Shown here piece by piece: positions 24,800 through 34,161 of a stretch of 64,000 nt of DNA. The stretch comes from Solirubrobacter ginsenosidimutans (GTDB taxonomy: Bacteria; Actinomycetota; Thermoleophilia; Solirubrobacterales; Solirubrobacteraceae). Below the pieces are notes generated by a model that saw only the letters and a list, made by a program, of their open reading frames with translations, did no database searches and was not told the DNA's origin. The stretch covers positions 1 through 64,000 of the forward strand of contig NZ_JAPDOD010000003.1 in NCBI RefSeq assembly GCF_027587205.1, read 5' to 3'. Made by a program: the position numbers and the translations under genes. Positions within the stretch are counted from its first letter, which is position 1. Every line of letters begins with the position of its first letter.

Positions 24800-26836
24800 G
24801 TGTCCAGTTTCCTGTCCGACCACGGCGCATTGCTCGCCGTCGTCTGCGCGTTGCTCGCCGTGGCGTACGGCGTCGTGACGACGCGATCGTTGCTCGCGCT
24901 GTCGCCGGGCAACGAGACCATGCAGCGGCTCTCCGCAGCCGTTCAGGAAGGCGCCCAGGCCTACCTGAAGCGCCAGTACACGGTGATCGGCGCGGTCGGC
25001 GTGGTGCTCTTCATCGCGCTGATCCCGATCCAGAACATCGAGGTCGCGATCGGCTTCGCCGTCGGCGGCTTCGCGTCCGCGGCGGCCGGCTTCATCGGCA
25101 TGAACGTCTCGGTGCGGGCCAACGCCCGCGTGGCCGAGGCGGCCCGCGGCGGCATCGGCCCGGCGCTCAACGTCGCCTTCCGCGGCGGCGCCGTCACCGG
25201 CATGCTCGTCGTCGGCCTGGCGCTGCTCGGCGTCGCCGGCTACTACGGGATCCTCACCTGGATCTTCGACGTCGACACCAAGAAGGCCGTCGACGCGCTG
25301 ATCGGCCTCGGCTTCGGCGGCTCGCTGATCTCCGTGTTCGCCCGTCTGGGCGGCGGCATCTTCACCAAGGGCGCCGACGTCGGCGCCGACATCGTGGGCA
25401 AGATCGAGGCCGGCATCCCGGAGGACGATCCCCGCAACCCGGCCGTGATCGCCGACAACGTGGGCGACAATGTCGGCGACTGCGCCGGCATGGCCGCCGA
25501 CCTCTTCGAGACCTACGCGGTCACCGCGGTCGCCGTGATGCTCCTCGGCGTCCTGACCTTCCCGCTGCAGACGGCCGTCGTGCTGTTCCCGTTGGTGCTC
25601 GGCGCCGTCTCGATCGTCGCGTCGATCATCGGCACCTTCTTCGTCAAGGGCGACAACGTCGAGCGCGCGCTCTACCAGGGCGTGATCGTCGCCGGCGTCA
25701 TCTCCGCCGTGCTGTTCATCCCGATCACCTACTGGATGATGGACAGCCTCCGCGGCCTGCGCGCGCCCGACTGGACCGACATCTACTTCTGCGCGCTGAT
25801 CGGCCTCGGCGTCACCGGCGCGCTGTTCGTCATCACCGACTACTACACGTCGACCCGCTTCAAGCCGGTCAAGTCGACCGCGGCCGCGTCGGAGACCGGC
25901 CACGCCACGAACATCATCCAGGGCCTCGCCATGGGCCTGCAGGCGACGGCCGCTCCCGCGATCGTCATCGTGCTCGCCATCTGGGGCGCCTCGGAGCTGG
26001 CCGGGACCTACGGCATCGGCGTCGCCGTCATGTCGCAGCTCTCGCTCTGCGGCCTGATCGTCGCGCTCGACGCGTTCGGCCCGATCACCGACAACGCCGG
26101 CGGCATCGCCGAGATGGCGAACATGCCGGAGTCGGTCCGCAACGTCACGGACCCCCTGGACGCCGTCGGCAACACCACCAAGGCCGTCACCAAGGGTTAC
26201 GCCATCGGCTCCGCCGCGCTGGCCGCCCTCGTGCTCTTCGCCGCCTTCAAGATCGAGCTGCAGGCCGAGCTCGGCAAGCCGGTCCAGTTCCTGCTCGACG
26301 ACCCGCACGTCCTCATGGGCCTGCTGATCGGCGGCATGATGGTCTGTCTCTTCGCCGCCCTGTCGATGGCGGCCGTCGGCCGCGCCGGCCAGGCCGTCGT
26401 CGAAGAGGTGCGCCGCCAGTTCCGCGAGCACCCGGGCATCATGGACGGCACCGAGCAGCCGGAGTACGGCCAGTGCGTCGACATCGTCACCAAGGCCGCC
26501 CAGCGCGAGATGATCATCCCGTCGCTGATCCCGATCGTGATCACGCTGATCGTCGGCATCCTGTCGGACACCATGCTCGGCGGCCTGCTGATCGGCGTCA
26601 TCGTCGTCGGCCTCTTCTTCGCCGTTCTGATGACGTCGGGCGGTGGCGCGTGGGACAACGCCAAGAAGCTGATCGAGGACGGCGCCCACGGCGGCAAGGG
26701 CTCTGAGGCTCATGCGGCCTCCGTGACCGGCGACACCGTCGGCGACCCGTTCAAGGACACGGCCGGCCCGGCCATCAACCCGATGATCAAGGTGGCGAAC
26801 ATCGTCGCCCTGCTGATCATCCCGCTGATCGCGTAA
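24800..26836 (+). CDS. hppA: K+-independent H+-translocating membrane pyrophosphatase
   Basis: 678 residues from the GTG at 24800, chosen for its well-placed ribosome site. There are about 16 membrane helices. The catalytic loop [38 protein letters not shown] carries the pyrophosphate- and Mg-binding aspartates. [19 protein letters not shown] has Lys where K+-dependent enzymes have Ala, which marks the K+-independent class. A second catalytic set, [20 protein letters not shown], lies at the C-terminus. It couples PPi hydrolysis to proton export. Its last 20 bp overlap the convergent SnoaL-like gene. Confidence 0.95.
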   Translation: MSSFLSDHGALLAVVCALLAVAYGVVTTRSLLALSPGNETMQRLSAAVQEGAQAYLKRQYTVIGAVGVVLFIALIPIQNIEVAIGFAVGGFASAAAGFIGMNVSVRANARVAEAARGGIGPALNVAFRGGAVTGMLVVGLALLGVAGYYGILTWIFDVDTKKAVDALIGLGFGGSLISVFARLGGGIFTKGADVGADIVGKIEAGIPEDDPRNPAVIADNVGDNVGDCAGMAADLFETYAVTAVAVMLLGVLTFPLQTAVVLFPLVLGAVSIVASIIGTFFVKGDNVERALYQGVIVAGVISAVLFIPITYWMMDSLRGLRAPDWTDIYFCALIGLGVTGALFVITDYYTSTRFKPVKSTAAASETGHATNIIQGLAMGLQATAAPAIVIVLAIWGASELAGTYGIGVAVMSQLSLCGLIVALDAFGPITDNAGGIAEMANMPESVRNVTDPLDAVGNTTKAVTKGYAIGSAALAALVLFAAFKIELQAELGKPVQFLLDDPHVLMGLLIGGMMVCLFAALSMAAVGRAGQAVVEEVRRQFREHPGIMDGTEQPEYGQCVDIVTKAAQREMIIPSLIPIVITLIVGILSDTMLGGLLIGVIVVGLFFAVLMTSGGGAWDNAKKLIEDGAHGGKGSEAHAASVTGDTVGDPFKDTAGPAINPMIKVANIVALLIIPLIA

Positions 26837-27218
26837 AGGCACTCAGCGCGTAGTCGGTGTCCATGTACTCGCGGACGGTGACGATCTCGCCGTCCGCGAG
26901 GGTGAACACGGCGGCGCAGTGGTTCTCGTAGGGCGCGCCGTCGGCCGTCCGCGCGCGTGAGGTCCATTCGAGCGCGACGCGGTCGTCCTCGGCGGTGAGG
27001 CTCGTGATCTCGAGCGACACCGAGCCGGGCGCGTACAGCTTCCGTACCTGGCCGAAGAAGTCGTCCATGATCGCGTCGCGGCCGTTCCACGTGCCCGAGA
27101 GCGGCAGTTCGCCGTCGAGCGTCCACGTGGCGTGCTCGGCGAACGACGCACGGACGGTCGGCTGATCGCCCGTCTGGAGGGCGTGGACGTAGCGTTCGAT
27201 CAGTTCGCGATTGCTCAT
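26817..27218 (-). CDS. SnoaL/NTF2-like small protein
   Basis: 133 residues from the ATG at 27218. The pattern [25 protein letters not shown] at the N-terminus and [26 protein letters not shown] followed by REYMDTD is that of SnoaL-like NTF2-fold proteins. These are small cone-shaped barrels used as isomerases, hydrolases or ligand-binding proteins. Nothing in the context fixes a substrate. A TACGGT box lies 7 nt upstream of the start. Confidence 0.8.
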   Translation of the reverse strand: MSNRELIERYVHALQTGDQPTVRASFAEHATWTLDGELPLSGTWNGRDAIMDDFFGQVRKLYAPGSVSLEITSLTAEDDRVALEWTSRARTADGAPYENHCAAVFTLADGEIVTVREYMDTDYALSAFTRSAG

Positions 27219-27225
27219 GCCGTTG

Positions 27226-27231
27226 ACCGTA
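27226..27231 (-). promoter_or_regulatory. Leaderless -10 box of the SnoaL-like gene
   Basis: Minus-strand TACGGT, complement of 27226-27231, is 7 nt before the ATG at 27218. Same hexamer as four other predicted promoters in this window. Confidence 0.4.
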
Positions 27232-27273
27232 CGTCCGGCCGCGCGAGCACGGAAAGACCGGATCGGCATGAAG

Positions 27274-28128
27274 TCAGAGCCAGCCGAGGTCGGTCGCGAT
27301 CGTCTGTGTCGCTTCGAGGAAGCGGGTGGTCGCGGGGGAGCGGTTGAGCGGGCGGACGAGCAGGTGGACGTCGAGCGTCGCGCCGATCGGGCGCCAGACG
27401 AGGCCTGGCGCTGAGGCCGACTCGCCGACGATCGCCACCGCCTCGCCTTCGGCCACGGGCGTGAACGCGAAGTCGACGGCGACGGTTCGCTCGATCACGC
27501 GCGGCGGCGTCGCGAACAGCCCGAGCAGCGCGTCGTAGTGGCCCGGGTTCTGCTCGCGCGGGTGGACGAGGACCGGGTCGGCGATTGCTTCGAGCGAGAC
27601 GGTCGCCTGCCGGGCCAGCGGGTGGCCGGGCGGCAGGAGGACGCCCTGAGGCTCGCGGCGCATGACGATCCCGCCCTCGGCGCAGCGGACGATGCCGACG
27701 TCGAGCGTCCCGTCCGCGACGCCCGCGACGATCGCGGGAGTCGGGAGGACGCGGGTCGTGATGCGCAGGTCCGGGAGCCGGTCGGCGAGTTCGGCGAGCA
27801 GCCGGGGCGCGGTCTCGTAGGCGGCGCTGGACCCGTAGGCGAGCTCGATCGACCCCTTCGCACCGCTCGCGACCCGCTCGACGTCGCGCCACAGCTCGTC
27901 GGCGGCGTCGAGCAGCGCCGGCGCACGCCGGAGCAGCAGCGCGCCTGCCTCGGTCAACTCGACGTCGTGGGTGGTGCGTGTGAGCAACTCGGTCCCGAGC
28001 TCTTGCTCGAGCAGCCGGATCTGGCGGCTCAGCGCGGGCTGGGCGACGTGCAGCCGCTGCGCGGCGCGCGTGAAGTTGCGCTCCTGCGCGACCGCGACGA
28101 AGTAGCCGAGACGCCGGAGGTCAGGCGT
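27274..28128 (-). CDS. LysR family regulator with no canonical start codon
   Basis: The frame encodes a full LysR protein: DLRRLGYFVAVAQERNFTRAAQRLHVAQPALSRQIRLLEQELG (wing-HTH) and then a substrate-binding domain (residues 90-284). Going upstream, an in-frame TGA occurs at 28147-28149, and there is no ATG, GTG or TTG between it and the helix-turn-helix. The best guess is initiation at ACG (28126-28128), two codons before DLRRL, coupled to the end of the isochorismatase gene. The first standard codon, TTG at 27987, would remove the whole DNA-binding domain. The start may be non-AUG, mutated, or a sequencing error. Confidence 0.7.
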   Translation of the reverse strand, partial: TPDLRRLGYFVAVAQERNFTRAAQRLHVAQPALSRQIRLLEQELGTELLTRTTHDVELTEAGALLLRRAPALLDAADELWRDVERVASGAKGSIELAYGSSAAYETAPRLLAELADRLPDLRITTRVLPTPAIVAGVADGTLDVGIVRCAEGGIVMRREPQGVLLPPGHPLARQATVSLEAIADPVLVHPREQNPGHYDALLGLFATPPRVIERTVAVDFAFTPVAEGEAVAIVGESASAPGLVWRPIGATLDVHLLVRPLNRSPATTRFLEATQTIATDLGWL

Positions 28129-28663
28129 CGAGCACCGCTTTGGTCGTCACGATCGTGGCGAACTCCCCGTCGAGGTTCGTCGCGGTCGCGTGGGTGAGCT
28201 GGTCGGCGGTCATGTCGCCGCGGTCGAACGTGTGGGTGGCGTCGATGACGAAGCGCACGTCGTAGCCGAGGTTCCCGCCCATGCGGGCGGTCGTCTCGCA
28301 GCAATGGTTCGTCGTGATCCCGCACAGCACCAGCGTCTTGATGCGGCGGTCCTGCAACCACCGGTGCAGGTCCGGGTCCCCGTAGAAGCACGAGTTGGTG
28401 TGCTTGGAGACGATCACGTCGGGGTCGCCGGTGATCATGTCCTTGAACGCGTTGCCCGGATTGTCGGGCCGCAACGGGGAACCGACCTCGGTCGAGTCGT
28501 GACGGACGAACACGATCGGGCGATCCTTCACCTGCCAGAGCGCGAGCAGTGAGGCGATGTTGGCCTCGCAGCCGGGATTGTTGCGCGGGCCCCAGTAGTC
28601 GGCGTCGTCGAACCCTTTCTGGACGTCGACGACGAGAAGGGCGGCATTCGGGTCATCGATCAC
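28121..28663 (-). CDS. Isochorismatase-like cysteine hydrolase
   Basis: 180 residues from the GTG at 28663; a GTG at 28690 would add nine residues. The family triad is visible: Asp in NAALLVVDVQKGF, Lys in DVIVSKHTNSCFYGD, and Cys in LCGITTNHCCETTAR. Such enzymes hydrolyse amides or vinyl ethers (nicotinamidase, N-carbamoylsarcosinase and similar). Its stop abuts and overlaps the putative LysR start, so the two are probably one unit and the LysR protein may control it. Confidence 0.85.
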   Translation of the reverse strand: MIDDPNAALLVVDVQKGFDDADYWGPRNNPGCEANIASLLALWQVKDRPIVFVRHDSTEVGSPLRPDNPGNAFKDMITGDPDVIVSKHTNSCFYGDPDLHRWLQDRRIKTLVLCGITTNHCCETTARMGGNLGYDVRFVIDATHTFDRGDMTADQLTHATATNLDGEFATIVTTKAVLDA

Positions 28664-28735
28664 GACACGTGATGGTGACGGCTTTCTCACGAACGCGCTT
28701 ACGGGATCGCATCCCGGTCGTCCGCGCGGGCCGCC

Positions 28736-28741
28736 TAGAAT
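28736..28741 (+). promoter_or_regulatory. Predicted -10 box of the permease/TrkA cluster
   Basis: TAGAAT is 12 nt before the ATG at 28754. It probably starts the 28754-32792 transcript. Confidence 0.35.
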
Positions 28742-28753
28742 CGCGCTCAGCAC

Positions 28754-30667
28754 ATGGCAAGACGCCGGTTGGAAGGACTAGAGCGGGTTCTGGGGGTCAA
28801 CGCCCTCTTCTCGACGGCCTACGGGAACGTCGGTTCCTCGATCTATTACGCGCTCGGTCTGGTGGCGAGCTACGCGCTCGGCCTGACGCCGCTGGTCTTC
28901 ATCATCACCGGCTTCTTCTTCCTCTGCACGGCGGCGTCGTACGCCGAGGCAACGACGATGTACCCGGAGGCCGGCGGGTCGAGCTCGTTCGCACGGCGCG
29001 CGTTCAACGAGTTCTGGTCGTTCTTCGCCGCCTGGGCGCAGATGCTCACCTATGTGGCGACGATCGCCACGAGCGCGTTCTTCGTCCCGCACTACCTCGG
29101 CGGGCTCTTCTGGGACGGCCTCAAGCACTCCCCGGGCGACGTCATCTTCACGTGCATCACGATCGCGATCCTCGGCGCGATCAACATCGTCGGCGTCAAG
29201 GAGTCCACGGGCGTCAACGTCCTGCTCGCCGTCGTGGACTTCCTCACGCAGCTGCTGCTGGTACTGATCGGCGTCTTCCTCGTCTTCGACCCGCAGGTGC
29301 TGATCGACAACGTGCATTTCGGCGTCGCGCCGACGTGGACGAACTTCGTGCTCGCGATCCCGATCGGCATGCTCGCGTACACGGGCATCGAGACCGTCTC
29401 GAACATGTCCGAGGAGGCCAAGGACGAGTCGACGACGATCCCGAAGGCGATCGCGCGCGTGCGCCTGGCCGTGTTCGCGATCTACTTCACCCTGCCCGCC
29501 GTCGCGCTCTCCGCGCTGCCGGTGAAGCTGGTCGACGGCAAGTACCAGACGCTCTTGGGCGTGCCGGACGATCAGGGCGGCTCGGCCGGGGACCCGGTGC
29601 TGGGCGTGGTGCGGGCGATGGACCTCGGCGTCCTGCAGAAGCCCGCGGAGCTCTACGTCGGCCTGCTCGCCGCCACGATCCTGTTCCTGGCGACCAACGC
29701 CGGGCTGATCGGCATCTCCCGGCTCGTGTACTCGATGGGCATCCACCGCCAGCTGCCCGACGCTCTGCGCCGGCTGCACCCGAAGTACCGCACGCCGTGG
29801 ATCGGCATCATCGTCTTCAGCGGCTTCGCGATCCTCGTGACGCTGCCCGGCAAGGCGACGTTCCTCGGCAGCGTCTACTCCTTCGGCGCCCTGCTGAGCT
29901 TCACCATGGCCCATCTCGCGGTGATCCGGCTGCGGATGACCAAACCGGACTTCCCGCGCCCCTATCGCGGCCCGGGCAACGCGAAATGGCGCGGGGTCGA
30001 TTGGCCGCTGTTCGCCGTCGCCGGCGGCACCTTCACCGCGATCGCGTTCGTCGTGATCGTCGTCCTGAACCCCACCGTGGCGGCGTTCGGCGTCGGCTGG
30101 CTGATCCTCGGGATGGTCGTCTACCTGCTCTTCCGCCGCCGGCAGGGCCTGGACCTCACCTCGACGCACAAGGTCGCCATTCCCCAGCCGGTGGTCGATC
30201 ACGAGGCCGAGTACGACTCGGTCCTGGTCCCGATGGGCTCCGATCACTACGACGAGTCCGTCGTCGCGACGGCGGCCAAGCTCGCCGCGCGCCGCCGGCG
30301 CGGGATCCACGTGCTGGCGATGGTGACGGTGCCGAGCGCGCTGCCGATCGACGGGCCGATGCCCGAGCAGGAGGCGGCCGCGCAGTCGCTGATCGAGCAG
30401 GCGCGGGTGCAGGCGGGCGCGCGGGTGTCGGGCCACGTCGAGCGGGTCCGCACGGGACAGGCGGGGCGGCGGATCATCGAGGAGGCCATCGACATGCGCG
30501 CGGCGGCGATCGTGATGCCGCTGCCGGAGCGCGTCAACGGCGCCTCCCTGTTCGGCAAGACCCTGGAGACCGTGCTCGCCGAGCGGCCCTGCCGCGTGAT
30601 AATCGAGTCCGCGCCCGCGCCCGAGAAGGCCAAGCGCCGGGCGCTAGAGAGGGCACTGACCGCATGA
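28754..30667 (+). CDS. APC-superfamily permease with C-terminal UspA-like domain (1)
   Basis: 637 residues. Residues 10-470 form an APC transporter core of about 12 helices: STAYGNVGSSIYYALGLVA with the broken first helix (G-N-x-G-S-S), YPEAGGSSSFARRAFNEFWSF in helix 3, and RLVYSMGIHRQLPDALRRLHPKYRTP after helix 8. From about residue 490 a cytosolic UspA-like domain begins at YDSVLVPMGSDHYDESVV and ends near ERPCRVIIES; its ATP-binding GXXG-9X-GS/T loop is not clear. Its neighbours are a tiny membrane protein, a second such permease and two TrkA-type proteins, which points to potassium rather than amino acids (inference). Confidence 0.85.
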   Translation: MARRRLEGLERVLGVNALFSTAYGNVGSSIYYALGLVASYALGLTPLVFIITGFFFLCTAASYAEATTMYPEAGGSSSFARRAFNEFWSFFAAWAQMLTYVATIATSAFFVPHYLGGLFWDGLKHSPGDVIFTCITIAILGAINIVGVKESTGVNVLLAVVDFLTQLLLVLIGVFLVFDPQVLIDNVHFGVAPTWTNFVLAIPIGMLAYTGIETVSNMSEEAKDESTTIPKAIARVRLAVFAIYFTLPAVALSALPVKLVDGKYQTLLGVPDDQGGSAGDPVLGVVRAMDLGVLQKPAELYVGLLAATILFLATNAGLIGISRLVYSMGIHRQLPDALRRLHPKYRTPWIGIIVFSGFAILVTLPGKATFLGSVYSFGALLSFTMAHLAVIRLRMTKPDFPRPYRGPGNAKWRGVDWPLFAVAGGTFTAIAFVVIVVLNPTVAAFGVGWLILGMVVYLLFRRRQGLDLTSTHKVAIPQPVVDHEAEYDSVLVPMGSDHYDESVVATAAKLAARRRRGIHVLAMVTVPSALPIDGPMPEQEAAAQSLIEQARVQAGARVSGHVERVRTGQAGRRIIEEAIDMRAAAIVMPLPERVNGASLFGKTLETVLAERPCRVIIESAPAPEKAKRRALERALTA

Positions 30668-30816
30668 GGGGCCTGCTCCTGCCGATCCTGATGGTGCTCA
30701 TCGGCATCGCGCTGATCATCCGCATGGCCGCGATCGGGACGATCATCGGGATCGTCCTCGGCGTGCTGTTCATCGCCGCCGGCGCCGGCCGGATCTACCT
30801 GGAGCGCCGCGCATGA
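30664..30816 (+). CDS. Tiny two-helix membrane protein
   Basis: 50 residues, ATG in an ATGA overlap with the upstream permease and again overlapping the next permease start. It is almost entirely hydrophobic: LLPILMVLIGIALIIRMAAIG then IIGIVLGVLFIAAGAGRIYLE, two helices with Arg at the turn. It is placed between two permeases with 4-bp overlaps on both sides, so it is clearly translated with them. It may be a small regulatory subunit. Confidence 0.75.
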   Translation: MRGLLLPILMVLIGIALIIRMAAIGTIIGIVLGVLFIAAGAGRIYLERRA

Positions 30817-32792
30817 AGGTCACACCGCTCAAGCGCCAGCTGGGCTCGCCCGCGCTGTTCGGGATCGTCCAGGGCTTCATCGCCGCGTCGATCTACTTCT
30901 CGACGGGGCTGGTCGCCGAGCGCGCGCTGGGGCTCACGTGGGCCGTCTTCCTGGCCGGCGGCGTCCTGTTCGCGGTGATCGTGCCGTCCTACGTCGAAGG
31001 CGCCTCGCTGCACCAGGAGCGCGGCGGCGCGACGGTGATCGCCCGCTACGCGTTCAACGAGCTGGTCAGCTTCATCGCCGGCTGGGCGATCTGCCTCGAC
31101 TACCTGATCCTCGTCGCGCTGTGCGCCTTCGCCTCCACCGACTACCTCGCGCTGTTCTGGAGCGGCTTCAGCGAGGGCCTGAGCGAGTTCCTGATCGCCA
31201 GCGCGATCGTGCTCTACGTCGCGCTGATGGCGATCCGCGGGGCGGGGCCGCGGCACTTCGAACGGGCTGCCGTGTTCGTGCTGGGCGACCTGATCCTGCA
31301 GCTGCTGATCGTCGGATTCGGGATGGCGCTGATCTTCCAGCCCGAGGTGCTGACCGATCCGTCCTCGATCGCCGGCTCGCCGTCGATGGAGGACATGATC
31401 TTCGCGTTCCCGCTCGTGCTGGTGGCGTTCAGCGGGATCGACGCGTCCTCCGGCCTGGCGGGGCAGGTGGCGATCGGCCGCCGGGGGCTGCGACGGCTGA
31501 TCGGCGTGCGCCTGGTCGCCGCGATGGTGCCGTACCTCGGGATCGCGCTGGTGGCCTCCGCCGCGCTGCCGCCGACCGACGGGAAGTTCGTCGAGGCGCC
31601 GATGCTGGGGATCGCCGACGCGTTCGAGCAGGCCTGGATTCGCGAGCCCGCGAAGTACCTCGTGGCGATCTCCGCGCTCGTGATCCTCATCAGCGCCGCC
31701 CAGGCGGCGATGCTGGGGCTCTCGCGGCTCGGCTACGCGCTGGCCGTCAACCGGCAGATCCCGTCGAAGGTCGGCTCACTCAGCCGCACGCGCGCCACGC
31801 CGGTGGGCATCATCGGCTTCGGCGCGGTGATGGCGATCTGCCTGCTGATCCCCGCCGACCTCGAGTTCCTGGCCGCGATCTGCGCGTTCGGGGCGACGAT
31901 CGCGTTCACGATCGTGGGCGCGTCGGTCGTCTGGCTGCGTTACAAGGAGCCCGATCGCGACCGGCCGTACCGGATGCCGCTCAACGTCCGCTTCCGCGGC
32001 GGGTCGCTGCCGATCCCGGCCGTGCTGTGCGTCGTGATGTCGTCGATCGCGTTCCTGTCGCTGCTGATCGAGCACGGCAGCGCGCGCTGGGTCGGCGTCA
32101 TCTGGATGGCCGCGGGCGTCTCGCTGTACGTCGGCTACCGCACGTCACAGGGCAAGCCGGTGCTCAAGCGGGTCACCGTGCCCGAGGCCGCGCTGACCCA
32201 TCGCGCCGCCGAGGCCGAGTTCGGCTCGATGCTCGTCCCGATCCTCGGCACGCCGCTGGACGACGACATCATGCAGACCGCCGGCCGGCTGGCCGCCGAG
32301 GAGAACGCGGACGACGGCGAGGGCGGCGCGGTGATCGAGGCGCTGTGGATCTTCGAGGTTCCGATGGCGTTGCCCCTGGACACTCGCGTGCCCGACCCTG
32401 AGCTCAAGCGCGCCCGCGCGGCCCTGAACCGCGCGAAGGCCGTGGGCGAGGAGTACCAGGGCGTCGAGGTCGCCACGGCCGTCGTGCGCGCCCGCCGCGC
32501 CGGGCAGGCGATCGTGCGTGAGGCCAAGCGACGGGGCGTCGAGGCGATCGTTCTCGCCGCGGAGGAGCCCACGCGGGTGGGCGGCGGCCTGCGGCTGGGT
32601 GGCAAGCCGGGACTGCACGACACGAGCGTGGGGGAGACGACGCGCTACGTCGTCAACAAGGCGCATTGCAGGGTGATTCTCACCGCGCCGCCCGCCAAGA
32701 AGGCGCTCGATCCGATGGGTCCGGTGCCCTCGGAGCCGCCGCTCCCGCTCGGCCACGCGCTCGGCGTGTCCGAATCCAACGGCGCTCGCTAG
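30813..32792 (+). CDS. APC-superfamily permease with C-terminal UspA-like domain (2)
   Basis: 659 residues. The APC core is visible: GIVQGFIAASIYFSTGLVAERALG, ERGGATVIARYAFNELVSFIAGW, GLSRLGYALAVNRQIPSKVG. The cytosolic UspA-like domain starts near residue 465 at FGSMLVPILGTPLDDDIMQTAGRLA and ends in VGETTRYVVNKAHCRVILTAP, where the Gly/Thr-rich ATP loop is better kept than in the first permease. The two permeases are paralogues but diverged. The stop codon TAG forms part of the predicted -10 element of the next gene. Confidence 0.85.
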   Translation: MKVTPLKRQLGSPALFGIVQGFIAASIYFSTGLVAERALGLTWAVFLAGGVLFAVIVPSYVEGASLHQERGGATVIARYAFNELVSFIAGWAICLDYLILVALCAFASTDYLALFWSGFSEGLSEFLIASAIVLYVALMAIRGAGPRHFERAAVFVLGDLILQLLIVGFGMALIFQPEVLTDPSSIAGSPSMEDMIFAFPLVLVAFSGIDASSGLAGQVAIGRRGLRRLIGVRLVAAMVPYLGIALVASAALPPTDGKFVEAPMLGIADAFEQAWIREPAKYLVAISALVILISAAQAAMLGLSRLGYALAVNRQIPSKVGSLSRTRATPVGIIGFGAVMAICLLIPADLEFLAAICAFGATIAFTIVGASVVWLRYKEPDRDRPYRMPLNVRFRGGSLPIPAVLCVVMSSIAFLSLLIEHGSARWVGVIWMAAGVSLYVGYRTSQGKPVLKRVTVPEAALTHRAAEAEFGSMLVPILGTPLDDDIMQTAGRLAAEENADDGEGGAVIEALWIFEVPMALPLDTRVPDPELKRARAALNRAKAVGEEYQGVEVATAVVRARRAGQAIVREAKRRGVEAIVLAAEEPTRVGGGLRLGGKPGLHDTSVGETTRYVVNKAHCRVILTAPPAKKALDPMGPVPSEPPLPLGHALGVSESNGAR

Positions 32793-32795
32793 GGT
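32790..32795 (+). promoter_or_regulatory. -10 box overlapping a stop codon (TrkA-N gene)
   Basis: TAGGGT begins with the TAG stop of the preceding permease and lies 7 nt before the GTG at 32803. Confidence 0.35.
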
Positions 32796-32802
32796 TCTGA
32801 CC

Positions 32803-33225
32803 GTGTTCGTACTCGTGGTCGGGGCGGGGCGCGTAGGAGCTGCCCTTGCAACCTCAGCGCTGGGAAATGGTCACATCGTGTCGGTCCTCGACGAGGATCC
32901 GCTTTCGCACGAGCGCCTGGACGTCGAGCTCGGGCGCTCCTGGGAAGAGGCGGGTGGCCGCTTCACGATCGGGACGGCCATGGAGGTCGATGCGTTGATC
33001 GAGGCCGGAGTCGAGGAGGCTGACGTGTTCATCGCCTCCACCAACGGCGACAACACCAACCTCGTCGTCTCGCAGATCGCGCAGCGGCGGTTCGGCGTCG
33101 ACCGGGTGATCGCCCGCGTGCTCGACCCGCGCCGCGCCGCGTGGTACTCCGAGCAGGGCCTGCAGACGATCTGCCCGACCCAGATCGCCATCGAGCAGCT
33201 GCAGCAGGCGGCGTTCAGCGCGTAA
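32803..33225 (+). CDS. TrkA-N (RCK) domain protein, short form
   Basis: 140 residues, GTG start. It is a single Rossmann RCK-N domain: MFVLVVGAGRVGAALATSAL (NAD(H)-binding GxGxxG), an acidic LDEDP after strand 2, and DVFIASTNGDNTNLVVSQIAQRRF. There is no TrkA-C domain. It probably pairs with the following TrkA protein as a gating subunit for potassium uptake. Its TAA stop overlaps the ATG of the next gene (TAATG). Confidence 0.88.
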   Translation: MFVLVVGAGRVGAALATSALGNGHIVSVLDEDPLSHERLDVELGRSWEEAGGRFTIGTAMEVDALIEAGVEEADVFIASTNGDNTNLVVSQIAQRRFGVDRVIARVLDPRRAAWYSEQGLQTICPTQIAIEQLQQAAFSA

Positions 33226-33908
33226 TGGACACCGATCTCTACGTCATCATCGCCGGCGCGGGCAAGGTCGGCTGGAATCTCGCGCGCGAGCTGCTCGAGA
33301 AGGGGCACGAGGTCACCTGCATCGAGCAGGACCGGCGCCGCTACCTGACCGTCGAGCAGGAGCTCGAGCACGCAGTCCAGTACGGCGACGCCACCGAGCT
33401 GTGGGTCCTCGAGCGCGCCGGCATCCAGCGCGCCGACCTCGTGGTCGCGGTCACCGGCGACGACGAGGACAACCTCCTGATCTGCCAGGTCGCGAAAGAG
33501 AAGTATTTGTGCGAGCGGATCATCGCCCGCGTCAACAACCCCCGCAACCTCGACCACTTCAAGCTGCTCGGCATCCAGCCTGCGGTGTCGGCGACCGACC
33601 TGATCCTGCGCCTGATCGAGCACGAGGTCCCGCGCTACGGGCTCGTGCACCTGCTCGACCTGCCGGAGGAGCGGCTCGAGATCATCGAGCTCGTGGTCTC
33701 TGACGACGCGCCCGCGGCGGGCCAGGCGATCGCCCAGATGGGCCTTCCCGACGGCGCGCTGGTGATCTCCGTACTGCGCGGAGGCTCGGGTTTCGTGCCC
33801 AAGGCGGACACGGTCGTGGAGGCCGGCGACGAGGTTCTGGTCGTGCTCGATCCGGGGATCGAGGACGACATCACGGCCAAGTTCGTCGGACAGAACGGGC
33901 TCGGCTGA
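33225..33908 (+). CDS. trkA: TrkA-type potassium uptake regulator (RCK-N + RCK-C)
   Basis: 227 residues, ATG at 33225. The N-terminal RCK domain has YVIIAGAGKVGWNLARELLEKGHEVTCIEQD and DLVVAVTGDDEDNLLICQVAKEKY. A C-terminal TrkA_C domain covers about residues 140-220 (LEIIELVVSDDAPAAGQAIAQMG ... VVEAGDEVLVVLD). It binds nucleotide and gates a K+ transporter; no TrkH/KtrB pore gene is in the window, so the partner may be the adjacent APC permeases or lie elsewhere. Two strong hairpins follow the gene. Confidence 0.9.
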   Translation: MDTDLYVIIAGAGKVGWNLARELLEKGHEVTCIEQDRRRYLTVEQELEHAVQYGDATELWVLERAGIQRADLVVAVTGDDEDNLLICQVAKEKYLCERIIARVNNPRNLDHFKLLGIQPAVSATDLILRLIEHEVPRYGLVHLLDLPEERLEIIELVVSDDAPAAGQAIAQMGLPDGALVISVLRGGSGFVPKADTVVEAGDEVLVVLDPGIEDDITAKFVGQNGLG

Positions 33909-34056
33909 GCACAAATGCTGCGGCTAAGGCCGCATTCCCGTACCATTCGTCACAACAGAGTCTCGACGTCGCCGGAGCGCCTTACCCCGCGCTCTGCCTG
34001 CGAACAAGGGCACCCCTCCGCCCTGGGCCCAGTGGGCGATGGCGACGCGAGCGGCA

Positions 34057-34088
34057 GGCGGTCCGCCCCTACCCCGGGGCGGGCCGCC
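34057..34088. terminator. 13-bp hairpin, probable bidirectional terminator (trkA side)
   Basis: GGCGGTCCGCCCC (34057-34069), 6-nt loop, GGGGCGGGCCGCC (34076-34088); fully paired in RNA with one G-U. It lies in the 253-bp spacer between convergent trkA and the Crp-like gene. No T-run follows, as is common in GC-rich actinomycetes. The rest of the spacer shows no gene. Confidence 0.6.
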
Positions 34089-34119
34089 ACACCGCCGTTC
34101 GTTCTGGCGTGGCGGAGCG

Positions 34120-34141
34120 GCCGGCCTCGGGTGAGGCCGGC
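34120..34141. terminator. 9-bp hairpin downstream of the Crp-like gene
   Basis: GCCGGCCTC (34120-34128), loop GGGT, GAGGCCGGC (34133-34141). It is a perfect stem starting 21 bases after the Crp-like stop on the minus strand. Confidence 0.55.
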
Positions 34142-34161
34142 GCTGCGCGAATTTCGCTCTG

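Noticed and set aside
24743..26842. 699-residue antisense frame under hppA
   Set aside because: Repetitive Asp/Asp-Gln composition that mirrors the hppA codons; not a gene.
27274..27987. LysR protein starting at TTG 27987
   Set aside because: This start would remove the entire DNA-binding domain that is encoded intact just upstream in the same frame.
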